NCBI RefSeq assembly: GCF_014529535.1
Contig: NW_023503409.1
Location: 6,138,390-6,202,389 of the forward strand
DNA: 64,000 nucleotides
Direction: 5' to 3'
DNA from: Bradysia coprophila
Taxonomy: Eukaryota > Arthropoda > Insecta > Diptera > Sciaridae
Position numbers and translations under genes: made by a program. Of the stretch, positions 23,145 through 37,300 are shown one piece after another; position 1 is the first letter of the stretch; every line of letters starts with the position of its first letter. Below the pieces are notes generated by a model, which saw only the letters and a program-made list of their open reading frames with translations, searched no databases and was not told the origin of the DNA.

Positions 23145-24529
23145 TACACTATTTTATCAGCCGAGAAAAGATAGATCGAGATAAACAAATTTGTCCTTTA
23201 GGATTCGTACCTCGAACAATATAGTAATTTTCGGAACGTATGCTAAGAAGGTTTTTTTTAGCTACACACACGGAATTTTGAAAACCGACACATTTTCTGT
23301 TTGTGTGTTTTACTTGAGTTTCTGCTTTCTCCATATAAAAATGCATGGAAAATTTACAAAATTCACCAAAAAAACAGTAAACCACGAAACAGAAAATGTA
23401 TCAGTTTTAAAAATTCCGCGAGTGTAATAAGAAGTTTGCAAGAGGCAAGTTCTGGAATCGAATTCGATAAAAACGACTTTTAGCATAAGTGCGTTGGAAT
23501 TCGTGGAAATTCTTTCTTTCAAATATGTTATTTCGTCGTTCAACTTGACTACCAACTTCCGCGAGTCAAGTTATTATTCTCGCTTTGAATGGTCCAAATA
23601 AAAGACCAAAATGTAGAGACCTTAACTTATGAGGTGCAGCCTCTATCGAGAAATTTTACAACAAATCAATCAATTCATTCTGTACGCGACCTTGTCCTCG
23701 AAGCGATAATTTGCGGTGTATATTGGAAATATTTGGAAAAATCATAAATCTCGTTTCGTAGTTCAATTTCTAATTTATGAGTAAAAGTAAATCGTTTATC
23801 TAATTTGAGATAGTAAAAGAAATCAATAATCCCTTGCACTTCGGTGTTCCACACGTGTATTTATTATGTGATAATGCAAATGATCAATCACGGTCATTTC
23901 GACGTAACGTCTGCTTACGTTTATGTCATTTAATTTGAATATTTATTGTACACAAAACCATTCCTAATATGCAGTCAGCAGTGTTTTTTTTTTACTTTCT
24001 CTTTATATTCGAAGATCAATCAAAATAAATATCTTAAAACCTTAATTGGTTTCTATCGACACATGTGCCATACGTATGATTTCTATCAACCATTGAAACA
24101 GTCCAGTCCAGTTGAGCAACAAAATTAAAGCTTTATTGTTGTGGTACACTTTAAGCGATCAAATAATTCGATAATAATCTCCAATTAGACGGGAAAAAAA
24201 TTCGAGTATTTTATTGACCTTATTAACGCCTTATTATTATTGACTTCTTGATTCTTATGTGTGAGTATGCATGCATGCTGCGTATTGGACAACTAAGAGA
24301 AATCTTCAAACTCTTTTTTATTGTTCTCTTTTCGTATCTGACCCATTGTCTTTCGCGGTGATGTGGAAATATTCACGTCTAAGAGTTTAATTGGACCCAT
24401 AAAACAATCTTCCAGCAAGAAGTTACTCGTTACTTCCTGCATAGATATTTAAAAAAATAATGTTCAGTTACATGATTAAGGAGCTCGTGCGAAAACAAAC
24501 ATTTCTTTCACTCTTTCACAACGCAGTGC

Positions 24530-24840
24530 AGGCGAGAAAATAGTCGTTTTCTCCCCTCCGTTGAAACTTCGGAAGCACTTGTTGTGAAAAACGTAGTGTT
24601 TACCTAGGCAAAAAATTGGAAATTGCATTTTCTCGGGTGAATTCACAACAACACACTTTAAATGTAATTTCCAACGTTTCGACTCTCGTTGAACAATAGT
24701 ATTTTCCAAAGCGTAATGCGCCGGAAAGAAACCGTACTTTTCTCGACGCCCTTATCATGTCCATAAACCAATCAAAGTTGACGTTTTCGTGTTAGTGGTG
24801 TGTGTAATATAATTTTTCAATGAATTTTGGGTCATAATTC
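24530..24840. repeat. Dispersed GAGAAAAT/CATTTTCTCGG repeat
   Basis: This resembles the 5' part of the duplicated segments at 8915 and 15830 (GCAGGCGAGAAAAT, GCATTTTCTCGG, CGTTGAACAA). Its last 60 bases match 16340-16390 in reverse complement. A weaker relative follows at 25498-25570. No protein can be assigned. Confidence 0.5.
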
Positions 24841-25146
24841 CTCTAGACTATGTGTCCATTACATACCCCAGGATAAAAATGAAGTCTCGTTGTCGTGGGT
24901 TTATTGACCTCGGCTACGCTTCGAATCAATAAAATTCCCACACAAACTCTACTTTTCTGTTATTTATCCCAAGTCATGTAAAATACTATTCCCAAGGCTC
25001 GGACAACATTTTTATATGGATTGGGACAGATCTGATTTTTTCTGTATAGGTCGCCCGAAAGGCCAGTTCGGTCCTGAATTTCTTGTTTTAAGGAGATGCG
25101 AAAATGACTCGTTTCGTAGATGCATGAAAAGCAGTACGTATTTTTT

Positions 25147-25492
25147 CACGCTAGCGATACGAAAATCCTAATTTTGTCCACTATGAATCGTTGTGAAAAT
25201 GGCGTTTTGTTGTCGTTCTGAGAGGCGCCATTTTAGGTGATCATTTTCTCACCTAAAATGGGTGAATACCAGGTGTCGGGGAATCTCGCACACGCGATCA
25301 TAGTATACGTCCTTTTACGACATGTAACGAAAAGTCATGACTGTGCGAGATTCACCACTTAGAGGTGAATCTCGCACACCATGAATTTGTGTGGTGTGCG
25401 AGATTACCCTACCCCGAATACCAAAACACACTAATTTATTTTATTTTCTTTAAAGTGGACAAAAATGCGGATTTTGGCAAAACGCTAGCATG
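25147..25492. mobile_element. Foldback element with CACGCTAGCG ends
   Basis: The terminal inverted repeats (left CACGCTAGCG..ATTTTGTCCACT at 25147-25182, right complement at 25453-25492) enclose further hairpins. One is GGTGAATCTCGCACACCATG paired with TGGTGTGCGAGATT around 25363-25405. It looks like a composite or nested MITE and is non-coding. Confidence 0.65.
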
Positions 25493-28294
25493 AAAAACGT
25501 TGTGTTCACCTCGGGGAGTAATAGGAAATTCCACCTTGAGCGAATTACGGTACTCGCTCTTTGTTGAATTTACTATTTTCACCACTTGGTTAACAAATAA
25601 CTATTGCAGTTGATTTGATGATTTTCCGTGGGTCCATTTACGTCGGTAATATCATAGGTTGCAGGTTGCACATTGATTTCTGTTAGCTCGTTGCACCGAA
25701 AGCACTAATCATGTGAATTTTGAACTACGCGCATGCGCGTCAATTACCTAAACATAGTCTTGGATTAACACAAAAGTTCCTTGTCACTGTATGTTCCAAA
25801 GCCAAAGTTCAATTTAAAATTTTTCTTTCGATTTTCATAAAAAAAGGTACAACAACGAAGAATGGTGCCAAAATACCGTTTGTCAATAACAGACAAAATA
25901 AACGTGTGTATTATGGAGGGAAATTCTCATCAATGGCAAATAAAGTTTAAGCAATACGCTCAAACAAACACACGAATTTTTTTTGTTATTCAAAAACACA
26001 TTCGATATCATTGTGGTAAAATGGTAAGTTGAGTGCAGCATGGATAATATGCAAGTAAAGAGAAACAGGTGATCGAAAGCTATACGAAAGAGTGTGTATA
26101 TATGTACTATACATATGCAATGAACAGCATACTCTTCAGTCTTCAGTCTTAACCTATCTCACATATGAATACAAAAAAGAAACCGGTATCGAAAGTAAAA
26201 TAAAAATATTAAAATTTACTTCTATAAGCCACAAGAATAAGTTGTCCATGCATATTGATACAAATGGGTGAGGAACGATTGAGGCAAGACCTTTTACAAC
26301 GGAAAGACACATAAAGTTATTCACACTCAATTCAGTCGACGACATCATACCAAACCAGAAAGAAGTGGTGCATGAATTTGCCTGCAACATTTCTCGTTCA
26401 GGTATCATGAAGTGCGGTTCGTTGTATTCTTGATTGAGAATTTGTCAGTTGTAATAAGTTTAGAATTGCAAGGAATTTTTAATTAAAATAACTTCAAACT
26501 TGAAAGGTGTCTTTTTGTGATGTAAGTTGTGACGAACCCGTTCTTATTGCTTGAACCATTTATTGGAGTTTTTTTTAATTAAATATAAATTGCCTGGCTA
26601 TCTTAATACTGAATCTGTACTGAGTACGCGGTTACTTCTTTTTTACGAAACTGAAGATATTAATGGTGGTTGTTTTTGGATGTTAACGATATAATGTGAG
26701 TGTGAACCTGTGCTTTTATGATCATGAACATGAAGCCTTAATTGTTTGTTCGTAAGATTATTGTGGTTAAATAGCTATTGGTGGTAAATGCTGGGAACAT
26801 TGTCCACTCGAGAATAGTGATACCCTCAGTGGTTTTTGTTGTTAAAAAAGGATACAGCAAAGTATAACAGTATCCAATGACAATTGACTATAACAACGGC
26901 AGCTGCACCGTAACATTAGTCATTAAAACAGTACAGAAATCTCAATATTCATCCCACGCTAATATCAAAATTATTTGTTCAATATTTGCGCAATCATTTT
27001 TTTGTTCAACATAAAGTTTAAGTTCGTAACGGTTTTCCGGGTTTACTTCAATTAAGTGTGTTCGTTTTTGTGAATGACCGTTGTTGTGTTGCTCTTCACT
27101 TTTTTCTGGAGCCTCAGGTAACCGAATGTCACTATTCACAATTCTCTACTGAACCTGGGCTTCGTATTTGATTCGGTTGAAAGCATTTGTTCAACACCAT
27201 AACAAGGGAATATTAGGAGTCAAAGCTAACATCGGAATAGTCATTTCATAGCACACTTGACTTTCAAAGGTAAAGCCTGGCTCAGAAGCATATTTTTTCT
27301 TACATCAGTGGTTCGGTGGGATCCTGGACCTGAGAACACATACTCACTGGTAGGAAGATAGTTTCATTCTCTCCATGTGCTTAAGAAAATGCATAGCCCT
27401 CTAATGACACAATCAGCCAAAATTCAATACTTTTGGAAACGAAATACGAAAATTTCGAACCACTTTAAAATTGTAGGATCACAAATTTGTTCATTGGTAC
27501 TAGCTCGTACAGGTAGCCTGCCACGGCATTTATAAAAAAATATTTTCACGGTTGGGTTAACTTACTACTTTTCTTGTGTCCTCAAGGACCAATCAGGTCA
27601 ATTCTAAGTTCGCGAAAAATCTAGGCTTGTGCTACCCACATGTATCTTTTATTGATAATTTTTGTGGTTGAACAAACTCTAGTGTATCTAGAGGAAAGTA
27701 CAACTGGCGTTCATCCAACTTCCTCTCTCTCTAAACATGCGAACTGAAATTTCTTTTGCAGGCAAATATTTCAGCAAAGAAACATTTTTTCGTTGATTCC
27801 GAAAAGTTTTGTGTGAGATTAGTAAAATACATAGAAAGCAAACATTGGGAAATATGCATGTCCAAGCCCCTTTTTAGTTTGTAAATTGCCCTGCACAGAC
27901 AGTCATTTGCAAAAATATTGCGTGTAGCACAAACTTTTTATTGTAGTAATTTTTGAGAAGAATTTTGAACTATAGCAAAGCCAAAATATCTTTTATATTC
28001 AGGCGGGACAAAACCGTCACATTTTCGCATCATAGGGAGTGGCTCTCCCTAACAGTTTTTCTAATTTTTCGTCCCAGTTGTGTCAATTTTTGTTTGAATT
28101 CTGACTTTTTGGTGCGCCTGGATATAAAATATGTTAATCAGACCATTAAGGTGTTATCTTTGGTCCTAGTGACCGACATAGTATGTCTACTATTGTTATA
28201 TCTGTCCATTGTGGTCTCACAACCCGTAACAGACGGCTGTCATCTGTTATCGATAACGACAGCAATAATAGACGATAAGGTGTGACTAATGAGG

Positions 28295-28450
28295 TTATAT
28301 AAAGCAAAAAGCATGTTCAAAACAAATGAAGTAAAAGATTTCTGAAATGAATCTCTGAAAATCTTCGATCAAATGAAGTAATAGTTTGAATAGTAAAATA
28401 GTTAATATACTTGCCATCTGCGAAAGGTTAACTAATGAAGTAAGAGATTT
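28295..28450 (-). promoter_or_regulatory. TTACTTCA-motif cluster with TATA box (minus strand)
   Basis: On the minus strand there are three copies of the motif (28450-28433, 28387-28370, 28341-28323; best copy AAATCTTTTACTTCATTTG). About 20 bases further on is TTTATATAA (28303-28295). A block GTTATCGATAACAGATGACA follows about 66 bases after the last motif, near 28257-28238. The same arrangement recurs at 41861, 49024 and 58728. The transcript it might drive is unknown; the ATG in the block opens only eight codons. Confidence 0.4.
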
Positions 28451-31320
28451 TCCGTCAATAAAAAGCAATAACAAAATCGTCTATGATCACTTCATGTTAT
28501 CTTAACACTTTTAAAATGAGGATCAGACTGATTTTTGAAGAAATTGGTTGTAGATCGCGAAACAAACATAACTAAATCTACACTTGCCTTAAAAGTTACA
28601 TATGGCCTAAGTAAATTTGTTGCGTGCTCAAAATGCAAAAACATTGATTGAGTTGGCAAAATTATTTGTAATTTACAGTCGACTGAACGTCTGAAACTTC
28701 TAACTCGTAGTTGAACCGACAGTCGATTGAAAGGTCTCAATTAAATTATTAATTGTGGGCGTAACCAAAAGATTGTTTTTAAAAAAATGTGGAAATTGTC
28801 TGCCGTAAGGAAATTTGGATACATTGTACATTAGAGTTAAACATTGTTAAAGAACAAAAAACCGTACACCCGTATTATCTTTGTCTATTCCATTCTACAG
28901 TCTACACTACACACAGTCTCTATAACTGTAAAATTGCGCACGCAGAATTTAAGAATCCAGTCTGCTGCCTCTGCGTCAAGTTGTTCGCCTTTTTTATAGT
29001 ATCGTTTATAATCTAATCATATATATACGAGTGTACACAATCGTACGTTTCTCAACGCATTACCATCCGTATAATTAAGAATTTCTAATTCTATCATCTA
29101 ATGTGCTTTTCCTTCATATTGCTAAGAGCGAAAGAAGGGATTGAAAGAATATAATCTGTCGATAAAATAATCTGTTACTGCTGAAGGTAGTTCTACTCGT
29201 AGAAAATCAAACATAAAAAATTGAAGATAAAATTCAAAACAAGAATAACAACAACACGATCCCAAGACAGGTATACATAATATTCAGGAAAAAGGTTCAT
29301 GATCTAAGAAGCATTTTATATGAGTTAAGAGAGAGATAAAAAAAGAAGAAATAATTAACAGCATTTATGATTGAAATTGTTTTGTATCTTTCATTATATC
29401 GTTAGGTATAAATAAATAAATAAATAAACGTGTGGTTCTTTGGGTTTATGGTAACAGCACAACCTGTTGTTAGTGTGTAAGCAATTTCGTTGTTTTTCAA
29501 TCGAATTGTCTCATTGGATTTTTTTTCAACACAATCCGATGATGAGAACTTATGATAATCGCGCTAGGTAATTTACATAACAACAGAGTTTGATTTTGTC
29601 GATGACTTTCAACCAATACGAACGCTGTGCACACATTTAACTGTCTCTAGGTGGATTATGGATGGATAAATCAAGAGTTTAAATTTTCTTTATCAATTGA
29701 GATAATATTTCATATGAATACAATCAAAATTTATTACCCAGGTTGTTGACCTGCTAGTCATCATAGGTTCATGTCTTCAGAACTGGCTGCAGATTTTTTA
29801 ATTGTAATATGAAAATATAAAGCTCTAGCAGCGAATAGTAGGTTTCGGGTTGTGTCTTAAAATCACGACGATGGACACATAGAAATATGAAAGCCGACAA
29901 AATTCTTTGGGGACACAATTGGGAAGTACACTTTTAGGTTCAATAGGTTTCGTACACATTCGTACGCATCTAACAAAATTCAGAGCAGAAGACTCTAAAC
30001 TCAAAGCGTAAACTTCTTCAGATAAGATCTAATAAGACCTAATCCGCCAATATTGACTTGCGTTTTCACGAACGATTTTACCTTCTAACTAAAGGAATCA
30101 ATTACCTACCCAGCATCTCAATACCGAAAGAATAAATTAATGAAACAATTGATCGAATATATAAGTCAATCTCAATCGATTGACTACGGTACTCTTAGTT
30201 TACTACTGCTGGCGATTATCCTATTAAATCATCGCATACAGCGGAATAAATTGCAGATAATTTGCATTTTAATTTAAAATAAAAAAGGAAATGTAAAGGA
30301 AGAAAACCTTGTCATAGATGTTCGTTAACCCATTTTCTGCACAAATATAAATTACGTCAGTCAGGTTTTCTTCATTACGAAGCGAAACATAAATTGCATA
30401 TGAATGTGCGTGATGTTCTGTTCTTTCATGTTGCTGATTTTGAACTCGTTTTCGAAAATCATCTTTTCATGATATTTCATGAATCAGCTTGTAATTTTTT
30501 ATGCAGGGAAGTTATTATTGCGAATGACCATTGGTGAAGATCATATATTTACATAAAATATAGAGCACTCGATAGAACATAAGCTCTTTCAAAATGAATT
30601 TCAACAAAGATAACCTTGTCGAAACGGCAAAATATATGGTAAAACGAATGAGAGATTTCGTGAGTAATGAATTACTTCCGCCACGTATAATGTAATCGAC
30701 TTCTGTATCAAATACAAGATGATATTTTAAACAAATGAAGTAGCAGATTTAGCTCAACACGTTTGCCAGATCACTGACAAAAAAGGTGTTGAAAATCTCA
30801 TTTGTCCAGGGCTACTTTGACTCCAGGTAATGTACAATAGCTGCCACAGATTTAGTGCTTCACACAAAAAATCCAACTGCAGATTACCTGGAGACAAAGG
30901 TTACCCGCTACAGATGAGATTTTCCACTCTTTTACTCTTGTCAGTCAATACATTTCAAGAACTCGAAATTGTTCCAAAAATTTCGTATTTTTTGATCGAA
31001 TTGCTCGAACGTAACCAATTAAGTAATTACTCCGTAAGCATTGACCTAATGTACGTTTAATAGTAAAATATACATATGACCAACATGTGCACCCACGCAG
31101 GAAAGAAAATTTATTAAAGTTTAACCATCTTCACTACCAGAAAAAATGTTAAGTACTCGATTCTTATAAAAAAAACGAAATTTCAGGTTCACTCGTTCTT
31201 AAATAAAAAAGACTGAAATGAAATGCGGATATAAAGAAACACGAGAAACGAAATAAAGAAAATCAACACTTTACGGTGCGCACATCGCCCGTTGTTTGTT
31301 AAACAAGACAACCGAAACAA

Positions 31321-34300
31321 ATGGAGGCAGACGTTTTAAATGCATTACAAAGTCAATCAGCTTATCTGCCAGGCGGTCGTGATCGAGATGAACGACTACT
31401 GATGCTAATACCCGTTCCGAACGAACTGCAACCGTGGACAAAACAAAATTTAGATTTGTCAATCAAGTTTTTATTATCCATACTGAGGTAAGACCCGTAG
31501 TTTAAACTCCCAGCACTTCCTGTTTTGAGAAATATTTTTCAAGAATAGCAATGACAGTCTTAGTGGAGGACTCGTTGTGGTTATCGATGGCCAAAAATGT
31601 TCATGGCGTATGGCAAGATTGGTTATACGGCATGTAACAGCGTTAATTGGCGAGAGTCTATCCAACGTTATTGTTGTTCGGCCAGACGCATTTTGGGATA
31701 AACAGCATGTGGAAAACTGTGCGAAGACGCAAAAGAAAGGAGAGGTATAAAAAATGCTGATCATCTCCAGTTACGCTGTTAATCTAACATTTTACCGTAA
31801 CCAATTTCGTTTAAAAAGCCAATCACAATACCGAAAAGTCGCTTGTTCAAACATTTTGAATTATCTGAACTTCCAGAAGAACTAGGTGGGACACTGGCTT
31901 ATAATCATGAACAATGGCTATGCAATCGTATTGTGAGTATAATTTGCTGTATGTTTATTTTAATATTATGCATCAACGTACCTATGTGAAACGTAAAGAG
32001 AACGAAATTTGTTCAACAAAATGGAATGTATGTATCCAGCATGTATGTCTCTATAAAATATTTCTTTCGCAATAATGCGACCCGGTAAACAATTTCTAGT
32101 GTCGCCCGCATATTCCGTGACTTTGTCGTACGATTTTTGTATACCAGTGATATCATTGAGAAACGAGAGTAGATCGAAATCTTGCTATAAGGCGCTCTGC
32201 TTTTGAGTGGATAAATATAATAGTAATTTATGCAACTAGTTGCGAAAACTTACAACTTTTCGCAACGTGTTGCATACAACGTTTTCTGCAACCAGCTGCG
32301 ACAAATGAACTTTTGAAATGCAAAACATAACTCCACATTTAACATAGATACATTCTACTGTATGAACGAAGTATTAGGGTTACTCCCTTCATTTTATTTA
32401 TACTGGATATACGAGCGTATATTCAGCATATCAAGTATATTTGAATATATCTCGTATATCGAGTATAATCGTATTAGTTTGACAACTGCCACCTGGAAGA
32501 AAATGATATTTTTTACGCGACGGATTTTGATCAAACAAAATGCCAGCATGTAGCACGAGATCCTAGGAGTCCGGCAAGGTAATTAGTTTTTTAATCAGAC
32601 CAATATCTGCTGAGCGATAAGACTTTGGAAATACGTTGTTTTCAATGTGTAAAAAAGATTTTTTGCAAAGTCTTATCGCTCAGCAGTCTGATTAAAAAAC
32701 TAAATACCTTGCCGGACTCCTAGGATCTCGCGCTACACGCTGGCATCTTGTTTGATCAAAATCCGTCGCGTAAAAAATATCGTTTTCTTCCAGGTGGCAG
32801 TTGTCAAGCTAATACGATTATACTCGATATATTCAAATATACTTGATATGCTGGATATACGCTCGTATATCCAGTATAAAAAAAATGAAGGGAATAGCCC
32901 TATTGTATGAACAATCAAGTAGACAGCATTTATGTACGCTTCAGAAATAGGTTCGCTGCGATTATATATCTCAATAGCCGTATGGTTAGAGGTGTTGCTC
33001 GATTAGAATTGGGTTTTGGTGTCGGGGGTTCGAAATTCAGTCAGTGCAGAATTTTTATTTATGGTTCAGAAAGAGTTGTGAAAAGTAAATTAATGTGACC
33101 ACTAGTGGCGAAAAGTAAAATATGGAAAAACAGAGAAAAGGCCCTTCGATCGTCATCCAAATCACGCATGAAATTTTGACTTTTAGGTTTTTTTTTGGAA
33201 AAATCTAAAAAATATGATACTGGTTGGTGTGGTTGGTTCGATGATATCAAAAACAACTGAGAAAGTCATGAAACGAACATAAAGTCAGAGAAAAATAAGA
33301 AGTCTCCTTTTCAACGTTTATAATCCAACTTGCGATATTCAACGAGGAAGTTTCACTTTTTCTATTTTCATCACTCGTAATAAAATACTATTTTTTTGCC
33401 TATCCCCACCGGAAAGTGAGCATAACACGTTTTCATGCTTCAGGGCCGAAAATGAGGGCAATTTTTCAAATTTTCTCGGGTTTCCGGCCCTCTGCATGAA
33501 AACTTACATGTGCACCTGTTTGGGACGGTTGATTTAAGGCACTTTCGCTTGTAAGCCTCACTTCGTTCGGCCTACAATCCGCAAAATTTCCTAAAATCAA
33601 TCGTCCAAAACAGGTACACAAATAACCAATGTTTACCCCCTACGGAAAGCATGTATATCAGGTAGGTATATTTTGAGTGTTTGTGTCCGTTCGGGAAAGT
33701 TCATTTCTTACCTAGGGAGGAAAAGCTCATACTTTTCGCCGCACATAATAAAATATACTATTAGTTCGATCTACGAATATGCATCAAAACGAAATGAGCA
33801 AGAGAATGCTGTGAGCTATGGTGAGAGAGTGGAATAGAAAGGTATATTCGGAAAATACGTGAATTTACCACAACCCACATAATATTATATGTTTGTGTGT
33901 ACAGTGACGTAGATATGAAAATGTGGAAAAAGTTGAATAATTGAATTCCTCCTTTTATCGGATTGTAAAAATTTCGATAAGCGATCTTGGGAGAGAATAC
34001 TGCGAAAAATGTTTAAGAATTTAATTCCCTTAAAAAAGGTCATGCGAAAACCTATCTTCACTTATTTCAAACTTTTCTTTAGGAGTCTCTAGGATTTAAA
34101 ATTCTCTACATTCGGGATGGAAATCGACAAAGTCACGTTGTCCTGTATTTGTGCAACTCGGCTTCGCCTCAATTCAATGAAAAATTCTCTCAGTTAACCA
34201 AAATATTGAACTTGTGTTTTACCTGTCTTGGTGACTATCGCAGCATCAAAAAACATCAAATGTGATGTTTCAATCAACATCAGTCAAAATAGCGATTCAT

Positions 34301-37300
34301 GTGAAAATCCAACGTGTACGGGCTTGTGCTTCACGGGACGCTTCATTAATATTTGTATTATTTAGAAGTTCATAATTCATTTGTAATAAGCGCTCTGGTG
34401 AAAGGAGTGGTCCAATAAAAAAGTCAACTGAATTTAATGAATCGGAATATGAGAATTCAGTAAAATGTACAAACAAAAAGCTGAACTGCTTTGCATGCTA
34501 TGTGACAACATTTTGATATTCGTATAATAGGCAGCGGAATATAAAACATTTGTAATTGGAATTAGTCTTTTGGTATGGAGTTGCTAATTGGAAAAATCTA
34601 CATCTCATTTTATCCATAAGAAAAAATTTCAAATCGAAATTGAAACAAAGAGACTGAATTTCATTCTAACAAAAATTCACATTCAGGTGAACAGTCTTAT
34701 TGCTGAACACATTCAACGTTCAACATACGTTTCCTCCTATAGTAAATTCTTTCGTTGATTCATGGTCTGTGATAATAAATTATTATTTTTAATTTTGCAT
34801 TGTTGAGAGTAATTTTTCCTAGCAAAAAATAATTAACCAATTTTCTCACTTTCTTTTCATGTGAACGCCAGCGCATAGAAGAATTTAAAAAGTGCTTTGA
34901 TAAAGCAATCAATGACCTAGAAAATTTGCATGTTATTTTGCTCGACAATAAGTCTATCCGAGCCAATGAAACCGATCAAGCGATGAAATATTGCACCAAA
35001 ATGAATGATGATGTGCAAAAAGCAATTCGATCAGTAATTGATAATGGTAAGTTGAAAATCATGTTCACGGTGTGCATAAATATATCGTACAAGGAGGTAG
35101 TAGATGTGTGTTTATAACTAACAAGATAATTCATAAATTGCCGTGAAAACATTAGCCGCCTACATTCAAGAAAGCTTATAGCCAATTGATACATAGGTAT
35201 GGGAATATCGACTTACTTATCGTTGGAACCAGTCGTTTCTTTTAAATCTTGGTAGTCATATTGACGTTGTTAACGATGTAATAGCCATTGGTTGACGGTC
35301 AAGCGATTTTCTGCCTAAACAAATACTGAGGAATCTTTCTATGTTGACCTCTAGCGATACTTGCTTCAAAATAATCCCAATAATTCGTGGAAGTCGGTAA
35401 TCCCTCGGTTGAATTCGAGGCTGACATACCATTTTCCATTGTTGCGAGTGGTCTTTTTTAATATCGGAAACGTCTCTACTTCTCCTTCCTAAATAGGCAC
35501 TGTGTCGCGAGGAATATAATACTCATTTACCCACCACAAAAGCGGAACGAGAGTTATATGAGTCTGCCAGCTATACTAAATGCTTAAACCGTTCTTTCAG
35601 GAAACAAATTGGTATCCGAACTCACCGACTCAATAAGCAAGGACTATTGCGTTTCCCAAGATATAATCGACTCTCGCGAATCGATTAAAGTGTTGCTCAA
35701 CGATCTGGAGAAGAAGCAAACGACGATAACGGTTGCGTGGTCCGATCTGGAGAAAAGTATCGAGGATGTAAAGGATCTGGCTGCTTTGGAAGAGGGAATC
35801 TCATTTGTGACCAATTGGATATTGGGAGTGGCTGAACAGTTGCTTAGCGCTCAGAGTAAAATTGGATGTGATGTGCAGACGTGCGACACACTTCGACGTG
35901 ACCATGAAATTCTGGAGATGCGATGCTCGGAAACGTATGGATTTTATGCGGAATTATTGCACAAAATCAATGACCTGCCGTTATTGGTCGACTCGTTTGC
36001 CCATAGGGATATTATGTCTCAGAAAGATTTTATGGATTTTGTTTGTCGTAGTTTTGCTACACGGCTTGAACGACGGCGCAATATTTTGATATCGTCGCAA
36101 CGATTTTATCGGATGGTTGCTGAGTACTTTGATAAAACGAGTGCTGTGTTTGAGTCTCTTGTGATGGGTAACAAAATCGATGACTTCGAAGGAGCTGAAT
36201 TGAATTTGAATAAACTGAAGGAGAACCAAGTGACACTAGGTAAAAAGCGAAGATTTAATTTTTCAAGAGACAAAATCTATTACTTCGAAAGTAATTACTG
36301 TTCGATTGATTATTGTACGTTCCACGTTACATTGCAGATAACATTGAAAGAGAGCTGGAAAAAGAAGGTGAAAAGCTGAGCGATATTTTGACAATGCCCG
36401 TTAAAGATGCCCTCGGACGTGATGTTGGCGTCGATTACACAGACGATATATCGACCATACGAGACATACTTGATGCAACGATCGCCCGTCGCAACATATT
36501 TATAGACAGTGTTGAACTACAGAAACTTACGCTGGAGCAAGTGGCTCATATCCATTCCTACGAAAAAGATGCTGCGATCTCAATTAATTGGATAAACGAC
36601 CTCTACAACGTCATGATGAAATCGCATATCCATGTCGGTTGCAATGTGTACGAAATTCAGTTGCAAAAGGAAGAGCTGCAGTCACTTCAGGAAACGGCGA
36701 AGGTTCAACGAAATTCTCAATTACCAGTCATTCATGTGCCCTAATTGTGCCTTTGTTTATTTCAGAGCACGTACAACTACGGCTGCCAGCTATTGGATGC
36801 CTCACTCGCTTTACGCCAATCGTGCAAACTGTCTGTGGAAGCAAACCGGAAATCGCTCAAAGATCTCAACGATCTGTGGAACAGCTTAATAAACATCAGT
36901 CAAGAACAGATGACTAGACTCCGTGTATCGGCCGTGTTTCATCGGAGCATTGAGGAACATTGTAGCAAATTGCAAGACCTGAAATTGACAGTAACCCAAG
37001 TGTCAGATATTGATGACGACGAAAGGCGTCGGGGGCGTCTGAAGAAGTATTTAGCAAGCAGAGAACGTTTGTTGCTTGAAGTGGGTAGAATGGTACGACT
37101 GGGACGGTTGTTAAAGACACGTTTAAAGGAACCGTTTTTGATGGATGCGGACAAACCGGATGGGTAAGGCTCATTTTAAATTAGATGTCGTGATTACTAA
37201 ATGTGGTAACCAGGGCCTAATATTGAGAAATATTTCACTAAATTTCACCAATGCAACTTTCACTAAAATGTTCACCAAATTTAGTGAATTTTTAGTGAAA

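Larger units (their letters stand above)
21042..31320. other. Gene-poor region of about 10 kb
   Basis: I see no supported coding exon here. Part of it must contain the missing 5' exon(s) of the minus-strand FN3/Ig gene. It holds foldback elements (22929-23144, 25147-25492), a member of the GAGAAAAT/CATTTTCTCGG repeat family (about 24530-24840), a cluster of the TTACTTCA motif with a TATA box (28295-28450), and a short (AATA)n run near 29410. Open frames in the region are short and mostly begin at non-ATG codons. Confidence 0.6.

Noticed and set aside
26154..26408. 84-codon ATG frame on the minus strand
   Set aside because: Composition and context are uninformative. There is no conserved motif, signal peptide or promoter, and it is likely chance in AT-rich spacer.
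26942..27139. Polar 65-residue minus-strand frame as the missing first exon of the FN3/Ig gene
   Set aside because: The only usable donor (GAA|GTAAAC) leaves phase 0, but the exon at 21041 needs one leading base. It cannot join directly, and the frame begins at GTG.
31530..31548. Earlier acceptors for SESTD1 exon 2 (after AG at 31529 or 31543)
   Set aside because: The first runs into TAG after six codons and the second shifts the frame. Only the acceptor ending at 31548 restores the conserved VVVIDG frame.
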